Positions 35,113-44,010 of a stretch of DNA of 64,000 bases are shown here, one piece after another (position 1 is the stretch's first letter; the number at the start of each line of letters is the position of its first letter). The DNA is from VRUE01 sp963747765 (GTDB lineage Bacteria > Actinomycetota > Thermoleophilia > Solirubrobacterales > 70-9): the NCBI GenBank assembly GCA_963747765.1, contig CAVVGH010000001.1:1-64000 (forward strand), read 5' to 3'. A program made the translations under genes and the position numbers. Below the pieces are notes generated by a model. It ran no database searches and was not told the origin of the DNA. It worked only from the letters and a program-made list of their open reading frames with translations.

Positions 35113-35213
35113 GCTCAGGAAGAGAGGCGGAGGGAGAAGGCGGGGTCAGGAAAAGAGGTGGATGAGGCGGGAGGAGAGGGTCAGGAAAAGAGGCGGATGA
35201 GGCGGAAGGAGAG
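35113..35213. repeat. Tandem repeat overlapping the holB 3' end
   Basis: Two exact-length 35 bp units (GGTCAGGAAAAGAGGYGGAT...) start at 35144 and 35179, preceded by a degenerate third. The second unit contains the holB stop codon and last codons, so duplication of the gene end apparently generated the array. Confidence 0.75.
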
Positions 35214-36362
35214 GGCTTCGAGGGCCAGCTCCTCCGAGACGTTGAGGTCGAGGCGGCGGCGGGTGTCCTGGACGAGCTCGGCGGCGCGGCGGGCGCGACC
35301 GGCGTCAACGCCGCCGGCCTGAGCTTCGAGCTCGGCGAGGAGGTCGCGATTGAAGACGACCTCGACGGCACCGCTGGCGGTCGCCGCGAGGTCCCGAAAC
35401 CAGGCGGCGCAGAGGCCCAGGCCGAGCTCCAGAACCGCCGTGCGGCGGCGGCGGCCGACCCGTTTGGCCTCGTCGACGATCTCGCGGGCGGAGCGCTTGA
35501 TCCCGGCCGCGGTCTGCTCGTCCAGCGCCTCTCGAGCCAGGGTCTCCGCGTAGGCACCGGCCGACTCAGCGCCGCCGAGCAGCGCCTGCCAGGGAGTGCG
35601 GTCCCGCAAGCCTCCTGCAGCCGCGCCGGCTTGGTCGGGCGATGCCGGGGCCGGCCTGCCGAGCGCCGCCCGCGCCAGCGCCAGCGCCTGCCCCCTGAGC
35701 TCGCGGCCCCGGCCGCTCAGCAGGAAGCGGGCAACGTCGGCGCTGCCCGCCGAGAGGCGCGCGGCGGCGGCGATCTCCTCGGGAGTCGCGGCCCCCTCAA
35801 CCGATTCGACGTCGTCTGCGGCGGCGGCCAGCGTTTCTTCCACCGCCTCGACGGCAAGCGGCACAAAGCGGACGGGCTGGCAGCGTGAGGCGACCGTCTC
35901 CAGGAGCGTCGCCGGCTCGCTGCTGATCAGGATCAGGTGCACGAAGCCCGGCGGCTCCTCGAGCGTCTTGAGAAGGGCGTTCTGGCTCTCGTCGCGCATC
36001 GCCTCGGCGGCCTCGAGGACGAAGACCCGCCTGCCGCCTTCGAAGGGCCTGTACGAAGCGGCGCGGATGACCCGCTCGCGCACCTCCTCGACCAGGTGCT
36101 GGGACCCGGTCGGCGCCACCCAGACCAGGTCGGGATGCGGGGACGGGTCGAGCAGCGCGCGGCGACGCGTATCGTCGGCGTCGTCGGCCGCGGCGGCGAG
36201 GATCTCGGCGGCGAAGGCGCGTGCCACAGCGCGCTTGCCAGAGCCGCGCGGGCCCTCGAATAGATAGGCATGGCTTGGCCCGGAGGCAAGCGCGGCGCTC
36301 AGCGCGACCCGCGCCCGCGGCTGGTGGGTGGTGCTCCCCTCCAGGCCAGTGACCTGAGTCAC
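35181..36362 (-). CDS. holB: DNA polymerase III delta' subunit
   Basis: 393 residues from GTG 36362, which has GAGGAGG nine bases upstream. The longer frame to 36446 would translate a palindromic repeat and is rejected. AAA+ features: P-loop GPRGSGKRAVARAF, HPDLVWVAPTG, the sensor-1 region FVLEAAEAMRDESQNALLKT (conserved NALLKTLEEPP), and SRCQPVRF for the arginine finger. The C-terminal helical domain is divergent. Delta' is part of the clamp loader. The gene follows topA and tmk on the same strand, a familiar topA-tmk-holB order in actinobacteria. Confidence 0.9.
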   Translation of the reverse strand: MTQVTGLEGSTTHQPRARVALSAALASGPSHAYLFEGPRGSGKRAVARAFAAEILAAAADDADDTRRRALLDPSPHPDLVWVAPTGSQHLVEEVRERVIRAASYRPFEGGRRVFVLEAAEAMRDESQNALLKTLEEPPGFVHLILISSEPATLLETVASRCQPVRFVPLAVEAVEETLAAAADDVESVEGAATPEEIAAAARLSAGSADVARFLLSGRGRELRGQALALARAALGRPAPASPDQAGAAAGGLRDRTPWQALLGGAESAGAYAETLAREALDEQTAAGIKRSAREIVDEAKRVGRRRRTAVLELGLGLCAAWFRDLAATASGAVEVVFNRDLLAELEAQAGGVDAGRARRAAELVQDTRRRLDLNVSEELALEALSFRLIRLFS

Positions 36363-36417
36363 GATTTCGCGGCCTCCTCGCGGCGACGAAGGGGCGAAAG
36401 CGGTGGTCCTGCACTCG

Positions 36418-36459
36418 CGTTCGTCTCTTGTGGCGCGGAGCGCCACAAACAGCGAACGC
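36418..36459. repeat. GTTCG/CGAAC palindrome copy
   Basis: GCGTTCGTCTCTTGTGGCGC...GCGCCACAAACAGCGAACGC lies between tmk and holB, within their operon. It is a near-perfect hairpin whose arms differ from other copies by paired changes. It might attenuate or stabilise the transcript. Confidence 0.75.
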
Positions 36460-36482
36460 GACCCGACGAGCGGCTGCCTGGG

Positions 36483-37082
36483 CTAGCCATCCTGCCGGTG
36501 GGAGTCGACGGCGGCCATCACCCGCTGGTGCACCTCTTCGACCGTGCCCTCGCCGTCGACGACAGCGAAGCGATCGGCGGCGATCGTCGCGATCTCCTCG
36601 TAGGCCGCCGCGACCGTGCGCTGCAACTCAAGGCCCTCGGACTCGAGGCGGTCGCCACCGTCGGCACGCTCCATGCCGAGCTCGGGGTCAACCCGCAACA
36701 GCACGGTGAGATCGGGCCAGAGGCCGTCGGTGGCGGCGTCGGTGAGCGAGATGACCTCGCCGACGCCGAGGCCGCGCGCCGCGCCCTGGTAGGCGACGCT
36801 GGAGTCCGCAAAGCGGTCGGAGACGATGTCGCGGCCCGCCTCCAGCGCCGGGCGGATGAGGCGGGCGGTGAGGTCGGCCCGCGCGGCGAGAAAGAGCAAG
36901 AGCTCGGCGAGCGGCTCCACCTCGAGGCCGGGGTCGGCGAGCAGCTCGCGAATTCGCTCCGCCGCGTCGGTCCCGCCCGGCTCGCGGATCAGGACTGTGT
37001 CGTCGCCGAGGGCCTCGGCCAGCAGCCGCGCCTGAGTGCTCTTGCCCGAGCCGTCGATCCCCTCGAGCGAGATGAACGTCAT
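36483..37082 (-). CDS. tmk: Thymidylate kinase
   Basis: 199 residues. P-loop EGIDGSGKSTQ (~7-17), DR-type motif with VSDRFADSSVAYQG (~90-103), and a lid region around RADGGDRLESEG. Phosphorylates dTMP to dTDP for DNA synthesis. Its ATG overlaps the topA stop (ATGA), so it is translationally coupled to topA. holB follows after a palindromic repeat. Confidence 0.92.
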   Translation of the reverse strand: MTFISLEGIDGSGKSTQARLLAEALGDDTVLIREPGGTDAAERIRELLADPGLEVEPLAELLLFLAARADLTARLIRPALEAGRDIVSDRFADSSVAYQGAARGLGVGEVISLTDAATDGLWPDLTVLLRVDPELGMERADGGDRLESEGLELQRTVAAAYEEIATIAADRFAVVDGEGTVEEVHQRVMAAVDSHRQDG

Positions 37083-39316
37083 TTGGAGCTTGTGGCTTTG
37101 GCGCGTTTGCGTTTCCGCCTGCGCGTGGCGGTTGCTTTGCCATCCGCTTTGCCGTCCGACCCCTCCGCCGCGGCTTTGGCGGCACGGGCGGCTTCGCGTT
37201 CGGCGCGGCGTTTCTTCATCTCGGCCATCGACTCGCATTCGTCGTTTAGGCAGAGATTCCAGGAGCGACCGCGGAAGGGGACGACTTTGAGACGCGGCGT
37301 GCGCTCGCAGATGCTGCAGCGCTCCTCGATCCGGAAGAGATCGCCGCGCTGGGGCAGCGGGAACGTCTGGTCGCACGAGTTGGGGTCGTCGGCGGTCCAT
37401 CCCGAGCAGCCGACGAAGCGTTTGCCGGATTTTTTGGCGCGGATGATGCGCAGCATGTGGGGCGAGCCGTCCTCCTGGGTACGCCCGGCTTCCTCGCACG
37501 CCTTGCAGGGGCCGAGGACACGGTCCTGCTCCATCCCTCCCCAGACGACCCTGGCCAGGTCCTCGCGATGCCCGTCGATCTCCGTCCAGGTTTTGTGGAG
37601 GAGGTCGCGGCTGTCGCTGACGACCTTTCCCTTGGTCATCTCGCCGGCGGCGATGTGGTCCATCTCCTCCTCGAGCTGGGCGGTCATCTCCGGCGTCGCC
37701 ATGCGGGGCACGAACTTCTTGAACGCCTCGTACATCGCCACGCCGGTCTCCGACGGGACGGGCGGATTGCCGTAGACGTAGCCGCGATCGAACAGCTTCT
37801 GGATGATGTCGGCGCGAGTCGCCTTCGTGCCCAGCCCACGCTCCTCCATCATCTCGATCAGTTTCCCCTGGGAGATGCGCGGCGGCGGCTGCGTCTCCTT
37901 GTCGACGAGCCAGGGGTCGCCATCGAGGTCGAGGCTCTGCCCCTCCTCGAGCTTGGGGATCTCCTCATCGCGGGAGCGGGCGTAGGTGTAGATGCCGGCG
38001 TACCCCAGGTCGACGACGACCGAGCCGCGCACGAAGTAGGTCTCCGAGCCGGCTTCGATGTCGGCGCGGGTGGACTCGGTGATCATCGGCGGGCTGAAGG
38101 TGGCGAGGAAGCGGCGCACGACCAGTTCGTAGACGCGCTTCTTCGGCCCCTCGAGGGCGCCCGGATGGATCGCCTGGGTCGGGTAGATCGGCGGGTGGTC
38201 CGTCGTCTCTTTTTTGCCGCGGGTCGGCTTCAGCTCTGACCGCTCGAGCAAACCGGCCGCCGCCGAGAAGTCCTTGATGCGGACCAGCGAACCGATCAGC
38301 TCGCGGGCGGGCAGCGAGGGCGGGTAGACCGTGTTGTCGGTGCGCGGGTAGGAGATCAGGCCGTCCATATAGAGGTCCTCGGCGATCCGCATGGCGCTGG
38401 CGGGGGTGATGCTGAGGCGGCTCGAGGCGTCCGTCGTGAAGGCCGTCGTGTTGTACGGGGTCGGCGGTTTGCGGGTGATCTTCCGCGCCGTGACCGAGCT
38501 GACGGCGCCCGGGCCGGACGTGCCGGCGATGGCCGTGTCGGCTTCGGACTTGTCCCAGAATTTTTTCTCCGTGTGATGGGCCTCGAAGCTGCCATCGGGG
38601 TGCTGGAACTTGGCGAACGCTTCCCAGAACGGTTTCGGGACGTGGGCGCGGCGTTCCATCTCGCGCTCGACGATCAGCGCCAGGGTGGGGCTCTGGACGC
38701 GGCCCACCGAGAGGAAGTTGGAGCCGAAGCGCCGCGTTGCGAGCGAGACGGCGCGGGTCAGGGTCGCCCCCCAAAGCAGGTCGATGTCCTGGCGGGCGGC
38801 GCCGGCGTTGGCGAGCGGGAACGAGAGCTCGTCGAGATTGGTGAAGGCGCGCTCGATCTCTTCCTTGGTCAGTGCCGAGTAGCGGGCGCGCGGGATCTTC
38901 AGGGTGCCGTTGTCGGCGTCCTCGCGAGAGCCCAGCTTGGGGTTGGATTCGAGGATCCTCTCCAGCGCCTCGAGGCCGATCAGCTCGCCCTCGCGGTCGA
39001 AGTCGGTTGCGATCACCAGCTCGTCGGCCTGCTTGGCGACCTTTTCGATGGCTTTGACGACGTTTTTGTCGGTCGGCTCCTTGATCAGCTGGGCGTCGAT
39101 CAGGTCGTGCAGGTCGGTCTTCTGCCAGCTTGAGTAGCCCTCGGGGAAGGTCGGCCCCAGCACGTGCCCCTTGAGGCCGATCGCCATGTGCTCCCCGTCG
39201 GCGTCGCTCCAGGTGTAGTACGGGACTTTGAAAGTTTTGTCGCTCGACGGGTTGCCGCCGAGGATCTCGGCGATCTTCTTCGCGCTGTTGTTCTTCTCGG
39301 TGACTATCAGTCGCAT
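37079..39316 (-). CDS. topA: DNA topoisomerase I, archaeal-like type IA
   Basis: 745 residues. The TOPRIM domain contains LVIATDFDREGELIGLEAL, and the gate region SVGRVQSPTLALIVEREMER. The active-site Tyr lies in GLISYPRTDNTVYP (~320). The C-terminus has Cys pairs for two or three zinc modules (CKACEEAG; CSGWTADDPNSC; CSICERTP...CLNDEC) and a basic tail. The DFDREGELIG wording and the spacing are those of archaeal topoisomerase I; usual bacterial TopA reads DPDREGEAIAW. It relaxes negative supercoils. It heads the topA-tmk-holB operon. Confidence 0.9.
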   Translation of the reverse strand: MRLIVTEKNNSAKKIAEILGGNPSSDKTFKVPYYTWSDADGEHMAIGLKGHVLGPTFPEGYSSWQKTDLHDLIDAQLIKEPTDKNVVKAIEKVAKQADELVIATDFDREGELIGLEALERILESNPKLGSREDADNGTLKIPRARYSALTKEEIERAFTNLDELSFPLANAGAARQDIDLLWGATLTRAVSLATRRFGSNFLSVGRVQSPTLALIVEREMERRAHVPKPFWEAFAKFQHPDGSFEAHHTEKKFWDKSEADTAIAGTSGPGAVSSVTARKITRKPPTPYNTTAFTTDASSRLSITPASAMRIAEDLYMDGLISYPRTDNTVYPPSLPARELIGSLVRIKDFSAAAGLLERSELKPTRGKKETTDHPPIYPTQAIHPGALEGPKKRVYELVVRRFLATFSPPMITESTRADIEAGSETYFVRGSVVVDLGYAGIYTYARSRDEEIPKLEEGQSLDLDGDPWLVDKETQPPPRISQGKLIEMMEERGLGTKATRADIIQKLFDRGYVYGNPPVPSETGVAMYEAFKKFVPRMATPEMTAQLEEEMDHIAAGEMTKGKVVSDSRDLLHKTWTEIDGHREDLARVVWGGMEQDRVLGPCKACEEAGRTQEDGSPHMLRIIRAKKSGKRFVGCSGWTADDPNSCDQTFPLPQRGDLFRIEERCSICERTPRLKVVPFRGRSWNLCLNDECESMAEMKKRRAEREAARAAKAAAEGSDGKADGKATATRRRKRKRAKATSSK

Positions 39317-39447
39317 CTGAATCGGGTCTACGGAGGGTTGAAGTTGATTCTGCCCGCCTCCGTGAAGTTGAACCTTCCTTGCGGGCGGCGAGGGTAGCAG
39401 GGGCTCTCGGCGGCTCTCGACCGCACCCCGTAGGATCGGCGCCGCTC

Positions 39448-40380
39448 ATGAGGTGCTTTGTGACAGGCGGCGCAGGGTTCATCGGGTCCAACCTGGTCGA
39501 TGCCCTGGTCGCTCGCGGCGAGGAGGTGACGGTCGTCGACGACCTCTCGACCGGGCGGCGCCAGAACCTCGACGGCGCGCTGTCCGCAGGGGCGGAACTG
39601 GTCGAGCTCGACATCCGCGATCGCGAGGGCCTGAGCGGCCTGGCGGTGCAGCGGCAGCCCGAGATCGTCTTCCACCTGGCGGCCCAGATCGACGTCCGCA
39701 AATCGGTCCTCGACCCCGCCTTCGACGCCTCCATCAACGTCGGCGGGACCGCCAACGTGCTCGACGCGGCGCGGGCGGCGGGTGCACGCCGCGTCGTCTT
39801 CACCTCAACCGGTGGCGCGATCTACGGCGAGGGAGAGGGACAGGAGCTGCCACTTGGCGAGGTCGCGCCCATCGCGCCGCTCTCCGCCTACGGCCAGAGC
39901 AAGTTCGCCGGCGAGGGCTATCTCGCCCTCTACGAGCGGCTCTACGGGCTGTCGAGCGTGAGCCTGCGACTGGGGAACGTCTACGGGCCACGCCAGGACC
40001 CGCTCGGCGAGGCGGGCGTGATCGCAATCTTCTGCGGGCGGCTGCGCGGCGGCGAACGGCCCACCGTGTACGGCGACGGCAAGCAGACCCGCGACTACAT
40101 ATATGTGGGCGACGTGGTCGCCGCCGCCCTGGCGGCGGCCGGCTCCGAGGCGAGCGGGTCGATCAACGTGGGCACCGGGATCGAGACCGACGTGCTCGAG
40201 CTCGTCGATCGCCTTGCCGAGCTGGACGGCGCGTCCGGCTTCGAGCCGGAGTTCGCGCCGCCGCGCACCGGCGAGGTGCAGCAGATCTCGATCGATCCCG
40301 CGCGGGCGGGCCGCGAGCTCGGCTGGTCCGCACAGACAAGTCTCGAGGACGGACTCCGCCTCACCCTCGAAGCAATCTGA
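39448..40380 (+). CDS. NAD-dependent sugar-nucleotide epimerase (UDP-glucose 4-epimerase-like)
   Basis: 310 residues from ATG 39448; a longer frame adds only Ala/Arg-rich sequence. Extended SDR fold: VTGGAGFIGSNLVDAL, VVDDLSTGRRQNL, FHLAAQIDVRKSV, catalytic YGQSK (~152-156), LRLGNVYGPRQDP and YGDGKQTRDYIYVGDV. This is typical of GalE/RfbB-like enzymes in cell-surface polysaccharide synthesis; the exact substrate cannot be told. It is divergent from topA. Confidence 0.87.
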   Translation: MRCFVTGGAGFIGSNLVDALVARGEEVTVVDDLSTGRRQNLDGALSAGAELVELDIRDREGLSGLAVQRQPEIVFHLAAQIDVRKSVLDPAFDASINVGGTANVLDAARAAGARRVVFTSTGGAIYGEGEGQELPLGEVAPIAPLSAYGQSKFAGEGYLALYERLYGLSSVSLRLGNVYGPRQDPLGEAGVIAIFCGRLRGGERPTVYGDGKQTRDYIYVGDVVAAALAAAGSEASGSINVGTGIETDVLELVDRLAELDGASGFEPEFAPPRTGEVQQISIDPARAGRELGWSAQTSLEDGLRLTLEAI

Positions 40381-40443
40381 CGCGTGCCGGGCTGCTCCAG
40401 ACGCCCCGGCTCCGCTCGGAAGGTCGCCGTCGACCAAAGTGGC

Positions 40444-40515
40444 GCGCCGGCCTCGGCCCCCAAGCGGCGCACCGACCTCGGCCCCCAAGCGGCGCACCGA
40501 CCTCGGCCCCCAATT
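40444..40515. repeat. Three-unit ~24 bp tandem repeat
   Basis: GCGCACCGACCTCGGCCCCC AAG-type units, three copies, between the epimerase stop and the IS30 transposase stop. It may mark the edge of the insertion. Confidence 0.75.
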
Positions 40516-40554
40516 CGGTCGACTGGTCGATTTGTCCACCTCGGCCTCAAGCAG

Positions 40555-41709
40555 TCAACGCAACAGCTCCTCCATCTTCTCAGCCGGGGTGGCCCAGCCC
40601 AAGGTCTGGCGGGGACGTCCGTTCAGCTCGGCCGCGATCTCGTCCAGTTCAACTTGGCCGTGGGCAGCGAGATCGGTGCCTTTGGGCAGGTACTGGCGCA
40701 AGAGGCCGTTGGTGTTCTCGTTTGAGCCCCGCTGCCAGGGCGAGTGGGGATCGCAGAAGTACACCGCGACCCCGGTCTCGGCCGTGAATCCCAAGTGCCC
40801 TGAGAGCTCGTTGCCCTGGTCCCAGGTAAGCGAGAGGGCCAGGTGGGAGGGCAGGCGGGAGATCAGCTCGGCCAGCGCAGCGCTCGCGTGGGCGCTACTT
40901 CGATCGCTGCCCAGGCGGGCGAGCATCACGAAGCGGGTCTGGCGCTCGACCAGGGTGGCGATGAAGGAGCGGTTGGCCTTGCCGACCAACAGGTCGCCCT
41001 CCCAGTGGCCGGGGACGGTCCGGTCTGCGACCTCCGGGGGCCGCTCGGAGATCGGCACCATGTCGACGATCCGCCCGCGCAGCTCGGGCCCCTGCCTGCG
41101 TGGGCGGCGCTTGGAGCGCCCGCGCCTCAGGTTGGCGGCAAGCTGGCGGCGCAGCTCGCCTCGCGACTGGACATATAGCGATTGGTAGATCGTCTCGTGG
41201 CTGATCCGCATCTCCGGGTCTTCGGGGTATTCGATCTTCAGTCTGGCCGATATCTGCTGTGGGGACCAGCGCCTTCTCAGGCCGGCTTCGACCGCAGCCG
41301 CAAGCCGCGGGCAGCGCGAGAGCTTGCCCTCCTTGGGCCGGGCGAGGCGAGAGAGGGCCCCTCGCTCGGCACCGAGCGCCCGGTAGCGCTGCCGCCCTCC
41401 GCCGTGCTCGATCTCGCGTGTGATCGTCGAAGGGGAGCGGCCGAGCTCGCGGGCAATCCTGCGAGCCGAGTGACCGGCGGCGATCCCCCGGCTGATCTGC
41501 TCACGCTCCTCGAAGCTAAGGCGCAGGCCCGAGTGCTCTGCTCGCCGGCGGCGCAGGGACGTCCGGTCGCGAATCCGAACCACCGTAGAGCGCGAGAAGC
41601 CGAACTCCTCGACTACCGCTTTGATCCGAGCTCCTTCGCGCAGCCGCTCTTCGATCGCTCGGCGCTCCGGTGGTTTCAGCCACCGGAATCGACTCCGACT
41701 TCCGTGCAT
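40555..41709 (-). CDS. IS30-family transposase
   Basis: 384 residues with AAAGGAG before the ATG. N-terminal helix-turn-helix domains (IKAVVEEFGFSRSTVVRIRD; ARRIARELGRSPSTITREIE) precede the DDE core: first Asp in VPGHWEGDLLVGK, second in LTWDQGNELSGH, and Glu in RGSNENTNGLLRQYLPKG. It has full length for the family, so it is probably active. The region upstream has an inverted repeat CATCGCAAC...GTTGCGATG (about 41723-41755), but I could not define matching terminal inverted repeats at both ends. Confidence 0.92.
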   Translation of the reverse strand: MHGSRSRFRWLKPPERRAIEERLREGARIKAVVEEFGFSRSTVVRIRDRTSLRRRRAEHSGLRLSFEEREQISRGIAAGHSARRIARELGRSPSTITREIEHGGGRQRYRALGAERGALSRLARPKEGKLSRCPRLAAAVEAGLRRRWSPQQISARLKIEYPEDPEMRISHETIYQSLYVQSRGELRRQLAANLRRGRSKRRPRRQGPELRGRIVDMVPISERPPEVADRTVPGHWEGDLLVGKANRSFIATLVERQTRFVMLARLGSDRSSAHASAALAELISRLPSHLALSLTWDQGNELSGHLGFTAETGVAVYFCDPHSPWQRGSNENTNGLLRQYLPKGTDLAAHGQVELDEIAAELNGRPRQTLGWATPAEKMEELLR

Positions 41710-41909
41710 TTCGGTCTCCTTTCGTCATCGCAACTCGACAGTGTGTTGCGATGATCGATGGAGACCACCCACGGATTCGGGGGCAAAGCGTTCAGCGGGC
41801 GCGAGGTGCTCCGGCTGGAGTTGACCCAATCGGGGCCCTCGCCGCACGCGTCGAGTCCCCCCGAATCGCCCGGAGCGGTCGCTGAGCTGCCATCACTAGT
41901 CTTTTGACC

Positions 41910-42662
41910 ATGCCCGCTCAGGCCTATGCCGGCAAGGAGTGCGTCTGCCAGCTGCGCAAGGGGATCTGCGACCAGTCCTGCGTGCGCGACATGCTGGAGA
42001 CGCCCTTCTACATCGCCTGCTTGAAACTGAGCGGGCGGCGATGCCTGGTGATCGGCGGCGGCGACATCGGGCTGGAGAAGGTCGAGGGGCTGCTCGCCTG
42101 CGACGGCGACGTGACGCTGGTCGCGCCGGTCGCCCACCCGCGGCTGGAGGAACTGGCAGCGGAGGGCTCGATCCAGTGGGAGAAGCGCGCCTACGCCGGG
42201 GCCGCCGACCTCGAGGGCGCGTTCATGGCGATCGCCGCCACCAACAACACCGACGTCAACATCAGCGTCTACGACGACGCCGAGCGGCGCGCGATGCTGG
42301 TCAACGTGGTCGACGTGCCGCCGCTCTGCAACTTCATCCTGCCGGCGATCATCCGCAGCGGCCCGCTGGCGATCGCAATCTCCACGGCGGGCGCCTCACC
42401 CGCCCTGGCGAAGCGGATGAAGCGCGAGATCTCAGAGCTGTTCGGCGACGACTACGCGCGGCTCGCGGTGCTCCTCAACGACTGCCGTGGCTGGGCCAAG
42501 TCCACCCTGCCCACCTACCAGGACCGCAAGGCGTTCTTCGAGGGGATCGTCAACGGCGATCCCGACCCGATCGAGCTGATCCGCGCCGGGCGCGAGACCG
42601 AGGTGCTGGCGCTGGTCGAGGCCGCCAAGGAGCGCCACCGCACCGACGACTTGGTGACCTGA
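41910..42662 (+). CDS. Precorrin-2 dehydrogenase (siroheme synthase N-domain type)
   Basis: About 250 residues. NAD-binding fold GRRCLVIGGGDIGLEKVEGL (~43-62), then catalytic-region ATNNTDVNISVYDDAERR and VNVVDVPPLCNFILPAI. These are the classic CysG/Met8 features for oxidising precorrin-2 to sirohydrochlorin. SerASPALAKRMKREI matches the second domain. The N-terminus has extra Cys residues (ECVCQLRKGICDQSC), which is unusual for the family. Sirohydrochlorin feeds siroheme or cobalamin; B12 is needed by NrdJ in the same window. Confidence 0.88.
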   Translation: MPAQAYAGKECVCQLRKGICDQSCVRDMLETPFYIACLKLSGRRCLVIGGGDIGLEKVEGLLACDGDVTLVAPVAHPRLEELAAEGSIQWEKRAYAGAADLEGAFMAIAATNNTDVNISVYDDAERRAMLVNVVDVPPLCNFILPAIIRSGPLAIAISTAGASPALAKRMKREISELFGDDYARLAVLLNDCRGWAKSTLPTYQDRKAFFEGIVNGDPDPIELIRAGRETEVLALVEAAKERHRTDDLVT

Positions 42663-42684
42663 GTCAGAATCTCGCCGTCTCCTT

Positions 42685-42834
42685 GCGGTGCGGACGCGGT
42701 CAGGCGGCGTCGCAGGTCGCGGTGCGGACGCAGTCAGGCAGCGTCGCAGGTCGCGGTGCGGACGCAGTCAGGCGGCGTCGCAGGTCGCGGTGCGGACGCA
42801 GTCAGGCGGCGTCGCAGGTCGCGGTGCGGACGCG
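42685..42834. repeat. Four-unit 34 bp minisatellite at marR 3' end
   Basis: Units begin GCGGTGCGGACGCAGTCAGG and end GTCGCAGGTC, with starts at 42685, 42719, 42753, 42787 and a partial at 42821. The last units include the marR stop codon and its final codons (RTATCDAA), so the array arose from the gene end. Confidence 0.85.
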
Positions 42835-43317
42835 CTCCAGCGTCTCACGCAGTGCCTTGGCCTCCGCGACGCTGAGCTTCGAGGCGAAGGCGCTGCGCAG
42901 CTCCGCGACGACCACCGGCCGCATCTCGTCGAGCAGCTCAGCGCCTGCCGGCAGCAGGGTCGCGTAGCTGACCCTGCGATCGGTCTCGCAGAAGGCCCGC
43001 TCCATAAGGCCGGCTTTGACGAGACGATCGAGAAGCTTGGTCAGGCCGCCGCGCGTAATCACCAGCGCCTCGGCCAGCTCCCCCATCCTCATCTGCTGCT
43101 CGGGCGCCTCGGCGATCGTGGCGAGCATCTCGTACCAGGGAAGCGGCGGGAAGTCGGCGGCCGCAAGCGCATCCTGGAGGCGCTGCTGGATCGCGGCGTG
43201 GGTGCGGGTGAGGGCGCCCCAGGCATCGCCGTGCGGCGTGCGGTAAGGCGAGCTGCTGCGCCCAGCGGAAGCTCCGGTGGGCGGAGTGGAGGTAGGCGCA
43301 TTTGCCCGGGAGGTCAT
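42802..43317 (-). CDS. MarR-family transcriptional regulator
   Basis: 171 residues with a Pro/Ser-rich N-terminal extension. The winged helix-turn-helix reads MRMGELAEALVITRGGLTKL, then LDRLVKAGLMERAFCETDRR (wing with the family DxR). It should act as a dimeric repressor. It is divergent from the YceI/FMN-reductase operon, and a palindrome that fits its operator overlaps that operon's -35 box (43348-43360). Confidence 0.9.
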   Translation of the reverse strand: MTSRANAPTSTPPTGASAGRSSSPYRTPHGDAWGALTRTHAAIQQRLQDALAAADFPPLPWYEMLATIAEAPEQQMRMGELAEALVITRGGLTKLLDRLVKAGLMERAFCETDRRVSYATLLPAGAELLDEMRPVVVAELRSAFASKLSVAEAKALRETLERVRTATCDAA

Positions 43318-43347
43318 GCCCAGATGATTCCAGATGAATATTGCCTA

Positions 43348-43383
43348 GTCAATAGTTGACAAGCTAACTAACTCTGCTAGGAT
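43348..43383 (+). promoter_or_regulatory. Sigma-70 promoter with overlapping MarR-type operator
   Basis: A -35 box TTGACA (43356-43361), 16 bp spacer and -10 box TAGGAT (43378-43383) face the YceI gene. The palindrome GTCAA-TAG-TTGAC (43348-43360) overlaps the -35 box, so binding there would block transcription. The divergent MarR gene is the obvious candidate regulator. Confidence 0.65.
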
Positions 43384-43456
43384 CGTTTCCGCGTCAAAGG
43401 TTTAGCCGGCAACGAGTCGGCTAGGACGTCAGGAAAACGACCGTAGGAGGCACGCA

Positions 43457-44008
43457 ATGAGCACCCAGGCAATCCAGCAGCAGATACCGGCAGGGACGTA
43501 TGCCGTCGACCCGGTGCACTCGTCGATCGGTTTCGCCGTCGTCCACAACGGCGTCTCGACTTTCCGCAGCGGCTTCGGCTCCTATGAGGCGCGGCTGGAC
43601 GGCGGCGACAACCCGCGGCTCGAGGGCACCGTCGAGGTCGCCAGCATCCAGATCGACGAGCCGCAGCTGAGGGGCCATCTCCTCTCTCCCGAGTTCTTCG
43701 ACGCCGAGGGCGATCCGCGTATCCGCTTCGAGTCGAGCGAGATCGAGGTGGCTGACGACGGGACAGCGCGTGTGCGCGGCGAGCTGGAGATCCGCGGCGA
43801 GAAGCATGGCGTCGAGGCGAGTGGCCGGCTTGCCGAGCTCGGCCACGACCTGGCCGGCAAGGCGCGGGTCGGCCTCTCTCTGTCCGCAACCGTCGACCGG
43901 CGCAGCTTTGGGCTCGACTGGCAGGCCGAGCTGCCGGGCGGCGGCGAGGTACTCGACTACGAGGTCGGCATCGCGATCGAGCTGGAGCTGGTCGAGGAGG
44001 ACGGGTAG
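43457..44008 (+). CDS. YceI-family protein
   Basis: 183 residues, no signal peptide, AGGAGG-like site before the ATG. The lipocalin-like YceI fold shows in AGTYAVDPVHSSIGFAVVHN (~12-31), GHLLSPEFFDAEGDPRIRFE and ELEIRGEKHGVEASG. YceI proteins bind polyprenoid-like lipids, and some respond to pH or organic stress. It is the first gene of a two-gene operon with the FMN reductase (2 bp gap) under MarR-type control, suggesting a stress or redox response. Confidence 0.9.
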   Translation: MSTQAIQQQIPAGTYAVDPVHSSIGFAVVHNGVSTFRSGFGSYEARLDGGDNPRLEGTVEVASIQIDEPQLRGHLLSPEFFDAEGDPRIRFESSEIEVADDGTARVRGELEIRGEKHGVEASGRLAELGHDLAGKARVGLSLSATVDRRSFGLDWQAELPGGGEVLDYEVGIAIELELVEEDG

Positions 44009-44010
44009 AG

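Noticed and set aside
36363..36446. Longer holB start
   Set aside because: The extra 28 codons translate the palindromic repeat; GTG 36362 has a strong GAGGAGG site.
40520..41760. Defined terminal inverted repeats for the IS30 element
   Set aside because: CATCGCAAC...GTTGCGATG lies at one side and only partial similarity (CAACGCAAC) at the other, so ends cannot be set by eye.
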